From positions 1 through 64,000 of the forward strand of contig NZ_CANMKO010000012.1 of the NCBI RefSeq assembly GCF_947498515.1: DNA of 64,000 bases, read 5' to 3'. Positions within the stretch are counted from its first letter, which is position 1. Each line of letters begins with the position of its first letter. Under the pieces are notes generated by a model. That model ran no database searches, was not told the DNA's origin, and worked only from the letters and a program-made list of their open reading frames with translations. The position numbers and the translations under genes were made by a program. Positions 1 through 8,411 of this stretch are shown here, piece after piece. Source of the DNA: an uncultured Pelagimonas sp. (GTDB lineage Bacteria > Pseudomonadota > Alphaproteobacteria > Rhodobacterales > Rhodobacteraceae).

Positions 1-1
1 G

Positions 2-97
2 GCGGACCTGCGCAACGTCTACACCGCAAAAGACGCCAAACGCGCCGGATTCTCCGCTTATGAAAGCATTGGGCGGGAAGGGTTTTTGCAAGACTGA
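2..97 (+). CDS. ugd: UDP-glucose 6-dehydrogenase-like protein, C-terminal end only
   Basis: The window opens inside a reading frame of 31 codons that stops at a TGA at 95-97. It reads ADLRNVYTAKDAKRAGF, then a tail ending FLQD. The DLRNVY segment followed by a G-F-x-Y-x-S-I-G-R stretch is typical of the C-terminus of UDP-glucose/GDP-mannose 6-dehydrogenases, which make the uronic acid donor for capsule and exopolysaccharide. This fits the polysaccharide genes further on. The start and catalytic domains lie outside the window, so the call rests on the tail alone. Confidence 0.6.
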   Translation, partial: ADLRNVYTAKDAKRAGFSAYESIGREGFLQD

Positions 98-203
98 GGG
101 GGTGGCGCCACAGGTCTTTGCAAATGACCTGCTTCCTCTGGGAGTTCCCCACATTGCATGCTAGGCGTAAAGTGCCCGGGGGGGCACGAACGCTGAGGAT
201 TAT

Positions 204-1115
204 ATGATCCGCTTTTTCGCCATGGCGCTTGTCGCCGTGTTCGCTTGTGTCCACTCCGTCTCCGCCGAAGGGCGTGAGATGCTTGGCCATGGTCGGCTGG
301 TTTCCAATGATCTTCTGGGCGATTTCAAAGACCGTTGGCAATCGGGTTCTGTCGCATCCAGCCGTGTCGTTGGATATGGTTGGAACGGGTTTTTACCGGA
401 TCAACCCTTTGATATCTTGGAGTATCGCTTGGGTGGTCAGGTCATGACGCCAGAAGATTTCCGCAATCCTGAAGACGGGGACCGACCCTTTGCCGGGGCT
501 TTGTCACTGGGTTTACACACGCATTTTCAGCGTGGTGGTACCGAGTTTGCGGTAGGTGCGGATTTGGTTGTCACCGGGCCTCAAACCGGTCTCGGTGATT
601 TGCACACTGGTTTGCATGATATGCTGCAACAAAACCCGGCCAAGCCCTCTGTTTTGGATGATCAAATCGAAGATGGCTTTCACCCAACGTTTGTGGGGGA
701 GGCCGGACGACAGTTTGCAGTTGGTCAGGGCGTCATCCGACCTTTTTCTGAGCTGCGCTGGGGGGCCGAAACTCTGGCCCGAGTAGGAGCGGACCTCACT
801 TTTGGTCCTGTTGGCCAAGGAGAGCTTTTGGTGAGAGATCCGGTCACCGGCCAACGCTACCGCAGTGTCTATGAGTACGTACCCGGCATGTCCTATGTCC
901 TTGGCGGCGACCTTGCCTGGGTCGATAGCAGTGTCTTCCTTCCCGAAGATCGGGGTTATGAAGTCGAGGAAACACGCGCCCGTGTACGCGCAGGCATCCA
1001 TTGGCAAGGCGAACGCAACGCAACGTTTTTCGGCGTGACCTACTTGTCCGAGGAGTTCGATGGGCAAGATGAAGGCCAGATGGTTGGATCAATTCGTTTA
1101 CGCGTCAAATTCTGA
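204..1115 (+). CDS. LpxR-like outer-membrane lipid A deacylase family protein (DUF2219)
   Basis: A 303-residue protein with an N-terminal signal peptide ending near VSAEG (residue 22) and then a beta-barrel-like sequence. Family marks seen: SND at 34-36, a DRPFAG segment at 93-98 matching the conserved DRPYAG of LpxR, His134/His138 in a Gly-Asp-Leu-His context, and a C-terminal YLSEEFDGQ repeat strand ending in Phe. LpxR of Salmonella removes the 3'-acyloxyacyl group of lipid A using an Asn-Asp pair, a Ser and a His. Those positions appear to be present here, but alignment is by eye. Start chosen at ATG 204, preceded by GAGGA. It is separate from the ugd-like gene by about 106 bases. Roseobacter members of this family are largely uncharacterised, so the substrate is uncertain. 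Confidence 0.7.
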   Translation: MIRFFAMALVAVFACVHSVSAEGREMLGHGRLVSNDLLGDFKDRWQSGSVASSRVVGYGWNGFLPDQPFDILEYRLGGQVMTPEDFRNPEDGDRPFAGALSLGLHTHFQRGGTEFAVGADLVVTGPQTGLGDLHTGLHDMLQQNPAKPSVLDDQIEDGFHPTFVGEAGRQFAVGQGVIRPFSELRWGAETLARVGADLTFGPVGQGELLVRDPVTGQRYRSVYEYVPGMSYVLGGDLAWVDSSVFLPEDRGYEVEETRARVRAGIHWQGERNATFFGVTYLSEEFDGQDEGQMVGSIRLRVKF

Positions 1116-1169
1116 CGCTAAATAGAATCAAGGGGTGTGGCGAAGAAAACACACATCTAAGGGTTGAGA

Positions 1170-1214
1170 ATATTAGAGTAATATCGCGGGCAATCAATGA
1201 CTTCCCAGCCCGCG
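1170..1214. repeat. Palindrome and adjacent hairpin upstream of the Hint gene
   Basis: ATATTA-gag-TAATAT is a perfect 6-bp inverted repeat at 1170-1184. It is followed directly by CGCGGGC (1185-1191) and GCCCGCG (1208-1214), a perfect 7-bp stem with a 16-base loop. The second could end transcription of the LpxR-like gene, although no T run follows it. The first looks like a small operator. Both are read directly; function is inferred. Confidence 0.3.
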
Positions 1215-1223
1215 GCCAATTCG

Positions 1224-1238
1224 TTAACTTATCTTTAA
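1224..1238 (+). promoter_or_regulatory. CtrA-type site TTAA-N7-TTAA
   Basis: TTAA at 1224-1227, seven bases, TTAA at 1235-1238: an exact match to the full CtrA binding motif of alphaproteobacteria. It lies about 30 bases before the Hint gene ATG at 1269, in the place expected for a promoter element. In an AT-rich stretch the match could be chance. Confidence 0.4.
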
Positions 1239-1268
1239 TAAAATAAAAAACGAGGCAGGCAGACAGGT

Positions 1269-2333
1269 ATGGGAACGGGCTATCGCGGCACGTTCGTCAT
1301 TTCTTGGTCGCAGACGGAAATAGACGGTCTTCAGGCCGCACCACCGTCATCACTTACCGTCGGGGCCGCATGGTCTTGGCTGGGTGAAGCTGTTCGGGTT
1401 GATGGACCTACATCAATCTTGCGGCTCGATCAGGCAGATGGCGAAGCCGATATTCGAAGACGCGCAGCGCGCATGGTCAGACGCCTAGTTGGCGCGGCCG
1501 TGACACATCAGCCGCGTGTAGACACGGTTGATGTTGAACATCCGCTGCGTGACAGCAGCTTTGTCGTGACCGATGGTAGTCAAAGCTACACTGTTACTCT
1601 GATTGAGGTTGGTGACGGCGCGCGGCCATTGTTGATGTTCCTTGATGAGCTGCCACCGAAGGGCCGTGAACTCTGGGTTGTCCACCACAATATCGAAGCG
1701 GCACGCGGACAGGCATCAGGTGAGCAAGCCAGTGGGGTGATTTGCTTCACTCCCGGTACAAAAATTATGACACCGGATGGCAACGTCGGGATTGAAAACC
1801 TGCGCGAAGGCGACATGGTTCAAACCAAAGACAACGGTGCTCAGCAAATCCAGTGGATCGGCAGCCGCCGAATGACGGGTGCGCGTTTGTTTGCGATGCC
1901 TAAACTACGCCCGATCCGCATTCGTCCTGGTGCCTTTGGCATTGGCGAGCCAGATGAGGAAATCATTGTGTCCCCCGAGCACCGGATGTTGGTCAAAGGC
2001 GTTGTTGCACGCGCCCTTTTCAACACGCCTGAAGTTTTGGTTGCAGCCCGTGATTTGGTGAATGGAAACAGCGTGATACGCGACACGCAGCTTCGTGAAG
2101 TGACCTATATTCACATGATGTTGCCGCGCCACGAGGTGCTATTTGCCAATGGGATCGAAACCGAAAGCTTCCACCCCGCCAACACCGCACTATCGACAAT
2201 TCATGACAATGATCGTTCTCGTTTGATGGAGCGTCTGCCACAAGTGGCGGAAAACCCGCATGTCTATGGATCATACGCACGACGCAATCTGTCGAGCTCG
2301 GAAGCTGCGATCCTGTTTCACGAAGTGGCCTGA
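1269..2333 (+). CDS. Hint domain protein (Hint_2 family)
   Basis: 354 residues. The C-terminal half carries a Hint fold of the Hint_2 type. It begins at Cys159 (CFTPGTKI) and continues with a GDMV block and a conserved PEHRML around His238, ending with a VLFANGIETESFHP segment. Rhodobacterales genomes hold many such proteins, often attached to RTX or other secreted modules, and the Cys/His pattern suggests autoprocessing. The N-terminal 150 residues have no domain I recognise, and there is no signal peptide. The gene stands alone behind an AT-rich promoter region with a CtrA-type site. Its stop codon lies inside a strong hairpin shared with the convergent SH3 gene. Confidence 0.75.
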   Translation: MGTGYRGTFVISWSQTEIDGLQAAPPSSLTVGAAWSWLGEAVRVDGPTSILRLDQADGEADIRRRAARMVRRLVGAAVTHQPRVDTVDVEHPLRDSSFVVTDGSQSYTVTLIEVGDGARPLLMFLDELPPKGRELWVVHHNIEAARGQASGEQASGVICFTPGTKIMTPDGNVGIENLREGDMVQTKDNGAQQIQWIGSRRMTGARLFAMPKLRPIRIRPGAFGIGEPDEEIIVSPEHRMLVKGVVARALFNTPEVLVAARDLVNGNSVIRDTQLREVTYIHMMLPRHEVLFANGIETESFHPANTALSTIHDNDRSRLMERLPQVAENPHVYGSYARRNLSSSEAAILFHEVA

Positions 2334-2347
2334 CGTTCAGTCAGGCC
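2327..2347. terminator. Bidirectional terminator-like hairpin between convergent genes
   Basis: GGCCTGAC (2327-2334), loop GTTCA, GTCAGGCC (2340-2347): a perfect 8-bp stem with a 5-base loop that contains the stop codon of the Hint gene and sits just beyond the stop of the SH3 gene. It lacks a clear T run on either strand, so the call rests on stem strength and position. Confidence 0.5.
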
Positions 2348-2353
2348 CTGCAA

Positions 2354-2851
2354 TCATTCTCGGATTTCGTCCGGGGCAACACCCCAAAGTGCGGTTTTTG
2401 GAGCCCAGCCTTTGTAGCCGCCTGCCGTTAGGTGACACCAAGTGGACCCGCATTCACCTAATCGCGCGATCACGCCCAGTTCGAGCTGTGCTTTGACAGG
2501 GGTGCTCGGGTCAGCGCGTTGATGTAATTGCAGAAAATCCTTTTCGACAATCACCGTTCGCACCCCCGACAACAGCGAGTAATGCACCCATCCGCCCGCG
2601 CCATCACGGTCGCGGACCCGGCGCCAATGGCCGTGTTCAGCGGTGATTTCCAATGGCATGTCGCGGCGCTTGTACACCCAATCAATCCGATGGGTAAGCG
2701 ACGGGCCGCGCCGGACGTTCCCTTCGTTCGCTTTCATCGACACAAAGCGCGGGAGCGGCAAGTTGGTCACCGGCCCTTTGTCCTGCCCGGCTGCGACAAG
2801 ATTGCCAAACATCATGAAAACAAGGCCAAAGGCCATGGTCTTCCAGAACAT
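2354..2851 (-). CDS. Exported bacterial SH3-domain protein
   Basis: 165 residues with an N-terminal hydrophobic signal (MFWKTMAFGLVFMMFGNLVAA). The rest is two SH3-like repeats: NVRRGPSLTHRIDWVY...WRRVRDRDGAGGWVH and a second with LHQRADPSTPVKAQL...CGSTWCHLTAGGYKGW. This matches the PF06347 (SH3_4) family common in Rhodobacterales, thought to act in the periplasm near the wall. Two Cys in the second repeat could form a disulfide. It is divergent from the downstream dehydrogenase at 2959 and convergent with the Hint gene. No specific partner can be named. Confidence 0.75.
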   Translation of the reverse strand: MFWKTMAFGLVFMMFGNLVAAGQDKGPVTNLPLPRFVSMKANEGNVRRGPSLTHRIDWVYKRRDMPLEITAEHGHWRRVRDRDGAGGWVHYSLLSGVRTVIVEKDFLQLHQRADPSTPVKAQLELGVIARLGECGSTWCHLTAGGYKGWAPKTALWGVAPDEIRE

Positions 2852-2958
2852 ATTCTTTTCCTGCTCGCGATTATTTCGGCGGGGTTCTTGTGCCTCGTCC
2901 GATCCGGGTGCAGTTTAGCGTAACAAGGGGCAATCATGGAAGTTGGGGGAGAGCCTGT

Positions 2959-3945
2959 ATGTCATCAAAACGTATTAGTGTTGTTGTGACGCGACGCTTG
3001 CCAGAGGTCGTAGAAACACGTTTGAAGGAGTTGTTTGATGTCTCGCTCCGGGACACTGACACCCCAATGACACGAGATGAGTTGGTGCAAGCCGTTCAAA
3101 CGGCTGATGTTCTGGTTCCAACTGTAACCGATGCAATTGATGCCGGGTTAATCGGACAGGCCGGGCCACAGATGAAATTGATCGCCAATTTCGGCGCGGG
3201 CTTTGACCATATCGATGTGTCAACCGCCCGCCAGCGCGGTATTTTGGTATCAAACACCCCCGGTGTCGTGACCGAAGACACGGCGGACATGGTTTTGGCG
3301 TTGATGCTTGGCGTAACTCGCCGCATTCAAGAAGGCCTGTCCGTCATGCAGGCTGGTGACTGGCAAGGCTGGGCGCCGACGGCGTTCCTTGGTGGCCGCT
3401 TGGGTGGGCGTCGTTTGGGTATTTTGGGCATGGGCCGCATTGGTCAGGCCGTTGCCCGCCGTGCCGCTGCATTTGGTATGCAAATTCATTATCACAATCG
3501 CCACCGCCTTCGCCCCGAAGTTGAGGACAGCTTGCAAGCGACCTATTGGGATAGTCTTGATCAAATGGCGGCCCGCATGGATGTAATCAGCGTCAATTGC
3601 CCCTCGACCCCTAGCACATACCATTTGCTCAATGCTCGCCGCCTTAAGCTCCTCAAGCCCAGCGCAGTGATTATCAACACATCGCGTGGCGAAGTGATCG
3701 ACGAAAACGCCCTTACACGCATGCTCAAGGCCGGGGAATTGGCCGGGGCCGGGTTGGACGTTTACGAACACGGCATCAAAGGCAACCCTGAGTTGCGCAA
3801 TATGCCCAACGTCGTGATGTTGCCGCATATGGGGTCGGCAACCGAAGAAGGGCGGGTTGAGATGGGCGAAAAGGTCATCATCAACGTCAAGACATTTGCC
3901 GATGGCCACCGTCCACCAGATCAGGTAGTGCCTGCGATGCTCTAG
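2959..3945 (+). CDS. D-2-hydroxyacid dehydrogenase (glyoxylate/hydroxypyruvate reductase type)
   Basis: 328 residues from ATG 2959, chosen over a GTG at 2890 because GGGGGAGAG precedes it and the family normally starts near SSKRISVVVTRRLP. The NAD-binding Rossmann motif GILGMGRIGQAVA is followed by the catalytic set: Arg in NTSRGEVID, Glu in the LDVYE region, and His in LPHMGSAT. This pattern belongs to the GRHPR/glyoxylate reductase group that reduces glyoxylate or hydroxypyruvate with NAD(P)H. It is followed 22 bases later by the PhnA-like gene on the same strand, probably co-transcribed. Substrate is inferred from family only. Confidence 0.85.
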   Translation: MSSKRISVVVTRRLPEVVETRLKELFDVSLRDTDTPMTRDELVQAVQTADVLVPTVTDAIDAGLIGQAGPQMKLIANFGAGFDHIDVSTARQRGILVSNTPGVVTEDTADMVLALMLGVTRRIQEGLSVMQAGDWQGWAPTAFLGGRLGGRRLGILGMGRIGQAVARRAAAFGMQIHYHNRHRLRPEVEDSLQATYWDSLDQMAARMDVISVNCPSTPSTYHLLNARRLKLLKPSAVIINTSRGEVIDENALTRMLKAGELAGAGLDVYEHGIKGNPELRNMPNVVMLPHMGSATEEGRVEMGEKVIINVKTFADGHRPPDQVVPAML

Positions 3946-3967
3946 GCATTATTTGAGGGAATACATC

Positions 3968-4480
3968 ATGGCCAGTTGCGTTTTATGCAAAGCAGCGGAA
4001 ACCGAAACGGTTGACGTGTCAGGCTGTGATGTTTCTGTTGACCTATGCGCGACATGCCGGACCGGCGTCGATGACGGCCCCAAAGATGCGCCGCATTGGC
4101 AATGTTTGAACGACGCAATTTGGAGCACAGACGCGCCGGTACAGGTTTTGGCCTACCGACTTTTGTCTCGCCTCGATGCCGCATGGGCGCGTGATTTGCT
4201 GGACATTGCCTATTTGGAGCCTGAGCTATTGGAGATCGCCAAGGCCGGTATGCCGGATGAAAATGCCATCGTGCATCGCGATGTGAACGGAACGGTCCTC
4301 CAAAACGGAGATACCGTCACGTTGATCAAAGCCCTGCCAGTCAAAGGGGCAGGTTTCACCGCAAAACAAGGGACTGCGGTGCGCAAAATTTCCCTTGAGA
4401 TGGACAATGCCGAACACATTGCCGGTCGGGTCGAAGGCCAACGGATTGTTATCTTGACTAAGTTTGTGAAGAAATCCTAA
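3968..4480 (+). CDS. PhnA-domain (YjdM-like) zinc-ribbon protein
   Basis: 170 residues from ATG 3968 (GAGGGA upstream). The N-terminus has two Cys pairs, CVLC and CATC, forming a zinc ribbon. The C-terminus carries the PhnA core with VNGTVLQNGDTVTLIKALPVKG and the final VEGQRIVILTKFVKK. PhnA/YjdM proteins were named from the phosphonate operon but are not proven phosphonoacetate hydrolases, so no reaction is claimed. No phn genes are nearby. Confidence 0.8.
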   Translation: MASCVLCKAAETETVDVSGCDVSVDLCATCRTGVDDGPKDAPHWQCLNDAIWSTDAPVQVLAYRLLSRLDAAWARDLLDIAYLEPELLEIAKAGMPDENAIVHRDVNGTVLQNGDTVTLIKALPVKGAGFTAKQGTAVRKISLEMDNAEHIAGRVEGQRIVILTKFVKKS

Positions 4481-4485
4481 CGGCG

Positions 4486-4923
4486 TCAGAGCATCTGTGG
4501 TGCGAGGATCAATTCCGGAAGCAGCGCGCCAAAGGCATCTTGCTCAAGTCCGAACCATACAACGGCCGACGGAATATCGGGCAGCACTTTGCACCGTACT
4601 TGGCTGGTTTCATCAATACGTGAGGCGTAATCCAACAAAAGCGGATAGTGCCCAGTATTGTTGGTCACAATAGCGATGTCCCATGGGTCGGCCATTTCAT
4701 CCCCGTCCGAAGCGACAAGATCCGCCATAACCGCCGCAGCGTCGTAAAACGCCTTGAGCTCATCGAGTTCGCGCAGGTCATTCAGGGCGTATTTCACCTT
4801 TTCCGCGCCGGGTGTTGCCAAAAACTTCTGATATGCAGCGGACACTTCGGCAACCGATACAGAGCCGGAATAAACCGTCCGCAGCAAACGTTGCTCTGGA
4901 TAGACATCAACCGAAATGGGCAC
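4486..4923 (-). CDS. Hypothetical protein, STAS-like length and composition
   Basis: 145 residues from a GTG start with AAGG upstream. Residues 5-70 (VDVYPEQRLLRTVYSGSVSV, then KYALNDLRELDEL) recall short single-domain proteins in which a strand-rich module ends in an acidic region, as in SpoIIAA-like proteins. The resemblance is weak and I do not assign a family. It lies about 78 bases downstream of the EEP hydrolase gene on the same strand and converges with the PhnA-like gene. Confidence 0.6.
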   Translation of the reverse strand: MPISVDVYPEQRLLRTVYSGSVSVAEVSAAYQKFLATPGAEKVKYALNDLRELDELKAFYDAAAVMADLVASDGDEMADPWDIAIVTNNTGHYPLLLDYASRIDETSQVRCKVLPDIPSAVVWFGLEQDAFGALLPELILAPQML

Positions 4924-5001
4924 TTGTTCGACCTTTGCGTTGTGAGCCTGCCAACACTAAGGCCTTGGTGGTTAACAAAGAACACACGACGTAACGTGAC
5001 C

Positions 5002-6192
5002 TTAGTTAGCGTCACCTCCTAGTGACATATGCGCCATGATCTGACCATGATCTGAGGCAAGTTTGTTATAGGGCGCTTCGGGGTGGCTGCCGTCGGTTAG
5101 ATGGTCGTTGAACACGCTGAAATACTCCATCTCACCTATGCGACCTGCAAAATCCGGGTGAAAATGGCGTGACATGTAAATCTGGTCGATGCTTTCAAAA
5201 ACTCCGCCAAAGGCTGTGGTATAGACCATGTCGCGCGCGGATTTACGCACAAATAGCTTTTCCGCCGAATGTAGTTGTCGAGCAGTGATGTCCTCGGTGA
5301 TCTGTTCGTTTTCCGTGTCGCTATAACGATCACCGGAATGCTCTGCGTCATGGCGCAACATCCAGGCGTAATTCTTGAACGGGGTTTCGCCGGAGATGAT
5401 CTCGGAACTGACGGCATGTTCGCCGTCGTTGAAATCCCCCATGACCATGACAGGCCGACCCAAGTCGATCTCCTTAAGGATTTCTCGGCGGAGCACCCAA
5501 GCCTCGGCCATGCGGCGTAGCCCGGCGCGCAACGCGCCCATAGCACGACCCATCGGATCGTATTGGGTTAGGTCCGCAGGGCCAGGGCCGTCATATTCGC
5601 CTAGCTTGGATTTCAGGTGGCAGTTGAAAACCGTGATGATCTGATCCCCAACCGGAATGCGGGCTTTGAGGATTGGACGCGACACGCGGCACAGTCGGAA
5701 ATGCCCGGCGTCGTCTTCCATTCCCCGCAAGGCGGAAAACGGGATGTCGAGCGGTTCGGCGAGGTCTTGGATGATCTCTGGCGGTTCTGCGAACCCGAAC
5801 CGAGACAAGATCGCCAATCCGGGGCGACGTTGACCCGGCTCACCGCTATCGGCGGCATTGGGGGCAAAGGCTACTTCAGCGTCACGATAAGGCGCGACCG
5901 CCAAGCGCCGGAAAATGGCCTTGCGGTGATATCGCTTGGAACGATCCGGAACCGACGCCGCGTTTAAGGCATCTGCTCGTTCCGAGGCCTCATCCAGAAC
6001 CGCTTGAAGGGCGTCTTCCTCAAAAATCTCTTGAAACCCGACAATATCTGCGTTCATGGTGAGCAATTGATCGGCCAACCAATCCTGTTTCCACGCGTAT
6101 TCCTCGGGGGTGTAGGTTTGGAACTTATAATATTCCTTGTCCGCACCAATGAGGTTTTTGACGTTAAAAGAGGCGATGGTGAATTGGGTCAT
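5002..6192 (-). CDS. Endonuclease/exonuclease/phosphatase (EEP) family protein
   Basis: 396 residues. The EEP fold is marked by IASFNVKNL near the start, VGFQEIFEEDAL (metal-binding Glu), FNCHLKSK, VMVMGDFND (catalytic Asp/Asn) and a C-terminal SDHGQIMAHM (catalytic His). No signal peptide is seen, so it is probably cytoplasmic. Family members cleave phosphodiesters in DNA, RNA, lipids or nucleotides, and nothing here fixes the substrate. The length is normal for single-domain bacterial members with an extended N-terminus. Confidence 0.8.
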   Translation of the reverse strand: MTQFTIASFNVKNLIGADKEYYKFQTYTPEEYAWKQDWLADQLLTMNADIVGFQEIFEEDALQAVLDEASERADALNAASVPDRSKRYHRKAIFRRLAVAPYRDAEVAFAPNAADSGEPGQRRPGLAILSRFGFAEPPEIIQDLAEPLDIPFSALRGMEDDAGHFRLCRVSRPILKARIPVGDQIITVFNCHLKSKLGEYDGPGPADLTQYDPMGRAMGALRAGLRRMAEAWVLRREILKEIDLGRPVMVMGDFNDGEHAVSSEIISGETPFKNYAWMLRHDAEHSGDRYSDTENEQITEDITARQLHSAEKLFVRKSARDMVYTTAFGGVFESIDQIYMSRHFHPDFAGRIGEMEYFSVFNDHLTDGSHPEAPYNKLASDHGQIMAHMSLGGDAN

Positions 6193-6282
6193 GATACGGC
6201 CTGTAAGATGTGTTTGGCAGGGATCATGACGATCAGGCTGTGGGCGACAAGGGGAAAGACATCTTTGTTCGCGCCAAATGGG

Positions 6283-6429
6283 TTAGCCGAGCTTGTGGAA
6301 CAGGATTTGGATCACAAGGCTTAGGCCCAGTAGTCCGAGCATTGTGCCGAAAACCGATAGGAATACAAAACCCATCCGGCGAAAAATTCCGGGTTTGTAT
6401 CCGATGAGGGTTTTGAAAAATTGTTTCAT
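6283..6429 (-). CDS. Small single-span membrane protein, 48 residues
   Basis: Frame from ATG 6429 to TAA 6283: MKQFFKTLIGYKPGIF, a basic RR, then a hydrophobic run (FVFLSVFGTMLGLLGL and SLVIQIL), ending HKLG. The pattern of basic N-terminus and one 22-residue membrane segment is what one expects of a real small membrane protein. Codon choice resembles the neighbours. No clear Shine-Dalgarno is seen. It lies just beyond the leuA terminator and before the EEP gene. Unrecognised. Confidence 0.4.
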   Translation of the reverse strand: MKQFFKTLIGYKPGIFRRMGFVFLSVFGTMLGLLGLSLVIQILFHKLG

Positions 6430-6442
6430 AGACTGAAAATGA

Positions 6443-6466
6443 CCTATCCCCAAAGGCGGGGATAGG
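6443..6466 (-). terminator. leuA terminator hairpin
   Basis: CCTATCCCC and GGGGATAGG form a perfect 9-bp stem with a six-base loop, beginning about ten bases after the leuA stop. On the minus strand it is followed by TCATTTTC, a weak T tract. Confidence 0.6.
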
Positions 6467-6475
6467 CCGAGTGAC

Positions 6476-8032
6476 TTACACGTCTTTGTAGTTGATTTCC
6501 TTGGTATCGGCCCCCGGTCCCATTTTAGACCGGCGCACCAAAAGACGGTTCAATGCTTGGATATAGGCCTTGGCCGATGCAACAACAGTATCGGTATCGG
6601 CGGACTGGCCGGTGGCGATGTTGCCGTCTTCTTCGAGACGAACGGTAACCGTGGCCTGCGCGTCGGTGCCTTCGGTGACGGCGTGAACCTGATACAGCTG
6701 CAGGCGTGCGGTGTTGGGGTGCAACTCGCGCACCGCACGGAAGGTGGCATCAACCGGGCCATCGCCTTTACAGGTCGCGGTCACGTCTTGGCCGTCAATC
6801 TCCATCTCAAGCTCGGCTTCGGCTTTGCCACCGGTGCCGCAAACCACCCGCATATTGACCAGCTTCAGCTGAGTCTCATCGTCTTCGGCGGTGGACACAA
6901 GCGCGAGGATATCATCGTCAAACACCTCTTTCTTGCGATCCGCGAGATCCTTAAAGCGCACAAAGATATCCTTAAGCTGGTTATCACCAACCTCGATCCC
7001 AAGGTCCTTGAGCTTGGCACGCAACGCGGCGCGGCCCGAATGCTTGCCCAACGGTAGGGATGTTCCGGCGATGCCGACATCCTCGGGGCGCATGATTTCG
7101 AAGGTCTCGGCGTTTTTCAGCATACCATCCTGGTGGATACCACTTTCGTGGGCAAAGGCGTTTTTACCGACAATGGCTTTGTTGAACTGAACCGGGAAGC
7201 CCGCCACGGTCGCGACGCGACGCGAGATGTGCATGATCTTTTTGGTGTCGATATTGGTCTCAAACGGCATGATGTCGCCACGCACCTTAAGCGCCATGAC
7301 CACCTCTTCGAGTGCGGTGTTACCGGCACGTTCGCCAAGGCCGTTGATGGTGCATTCAATCTGACGCGCACCGCCTTCGACAGCGGCCAGCGCGTTGGCC
7401 GTCGCCATGCCAAGATCGTTGTGACAGTGCGTGGCAAAGACAACCTCATCGGCCCCCGGAACCGTTTCGATCAGACGCTTGATCAAATCGGCGCTTTCAC
7501 GCGGCGCGGTGTAACCGACGGTGTCAGGGATATTGATCGTGCTGGCACCGGCCTTGATGGCAATCTCGACCACACGGCAGAGATAATCCCATTCCGTGCG
7601 GGTCGCATCCATCGGCGACCATTGCACATTGTCGGTCAGATTGCGGGCATGGCTGACGGTTTCGTGGATACGATCCGCCATCTCATCCATGGTCAGGTTC
7701 GGAATGGCCCGGTGCAACGGCGAGGTACCGATAAAGGTGTGAATGCGCGGTTTCGCGGCCAGTTTCACCGCCTCAAAACAGCGATCAATGTCAGGCAGCT
7801 GCGCACGCGCCAACCCACAGATCACCGAGTTTTTTGAGCGCTGGGCGATCTCGGAAACAGCACGGAAATCGCCTTCGGAGGCGATCGGAAAACCCGCTTC
7901 GATAATATCGACGCCCATATCATCCAGCAACTCAGCAATTTCGAGCTTTTCGTCATGGGTCATGGTTGCGCCGGGGCTTTGTTCGCCGTCGCGCAGGGTT
8001 GTGTCAAAAATGACGACTCTGTCTTTGGTCAT
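6476..8032 (-). CDS. leuA: 2-isopropylmalate synthase
   Basis: 518 residues. It condenses acetyl-CoA with 2-oxoisovalerate, the first step of leucine synthesis. The N-terminal TIM barrel shows FDTTLRDGEQSPG, the metal site residues HCHNDLGMA and the family signature NGLGERAGNTALEEV. The C-terminal 130 residues form the LeuA regulatory domain (leucine feedback). The length is that of LeuA type 1. It is the second gene of a cupin-leuA pair (15 bases apart) under a leucine-rich leader ORF, and ends at a strong hairpin. Confidence 0.97.
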   Translation of the reverse strand: MTKDRVVIFDTTLRDGEQSPGATMTHDEKLEIAELLDDMGVDIIEAGFPIASEGDFRAVSEIAQRSKNSVICGLARAQLPDIDRCFEAVKLAAKPRIHTFIGTSPLHRAIPNLTMDEMADRIHETVSHARNLTDNVQWSPMDATRTEWDYLCRVVEIAIKAGASTINIPDTVGYTAPRESADLIKRLIETVPGADEVVFATHCHNDLGMATANALAAVEGGARQIECTINGLGERAGNTALEEVVMALKVRGDIMPFETNIDTKKIMHISRRVATVAGFPVQFNKAIVGKNAFAHESGIHQDGMLKNAETFEIMRPEDVGIAGTSLPLGKHSGRAALRAKLKDLGIEVGDNQLKDIFVRFKDLADRKKEVFDDDILALVSTAEDDETQLKLVNMRVVCGTGGKAEAELEMEIDGQDVTATCKGDGPVDATFRAVRELHPNTARLQLYQVHAVTEGTDAQATVTVRLEEDGNIATGQSADTDTVVASAKAYIQALNRLLVRRSKMGPGADTKEINYKDV

Positions 8033-8047
8033 GGTCTTTGGTCCTGA

Positions 8048-8404
8048 TCAGATATGCGGTTTTGGGGCAGGAGCGCGGTCGCTATCCCCAGAATTGGGTT
8101 CGCCTTTGGGTTCAATCAAAAGCACTTTGACTTCTTTTTCGGCGCGCGGGCGGTGGATCACCCCGGCGGGCACTACAACCAACTCACCAGCGCCAAATGT
8201 CACCGGGTCATGGTCTTGATAATCCATGGTGACTTCGCCTTCGAGCACCAAAAAGAAATCATCGGTCGTGTCATGTTTGTGAAACGGGTATTCACCCTGA
8301 AACTTCACAACCATCACATCGTTGTCATTATAGCTGGCGACCACATGCGGGTCCCAATGGCTATCAAACATCGCTAGCTTGTTTGCCAGATTAACTTTGT
8401 TCAT
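8048..8404 (-). CDS. Small cupin protein ahead of leuA
   Basis: 118 residues, a single cupin: PFHKHDTTDDFFLVLEGE (metal ligands His, His, Glu) and GELVVVPAGVIHRP (third His). Small cupins of this type bind a metal and have varied or unknown activity. The Shine-Dalgarno AGGA at the right distance from ATG 8404 lies inside an 8-base segment (8412-8419) complementary to the leucine codons of the upstream leader, so its translation may be controlled. The tail is Pro/Lys-rich. Confidence 0.8.
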   Translation of the reverse strand: MNKVNLANKLAMFDSHWDPHVVASYNDNDVMVVKFQGEYPFHKHDTTDDFFLVLEGEVTMDYQDHDPVTFGAGELVVVPAGVIHRPRAEKEVKVLLIEPKGEPNSGDSDRAPAPKPHI

Positions 8405-8411
8405 GGAGTTT

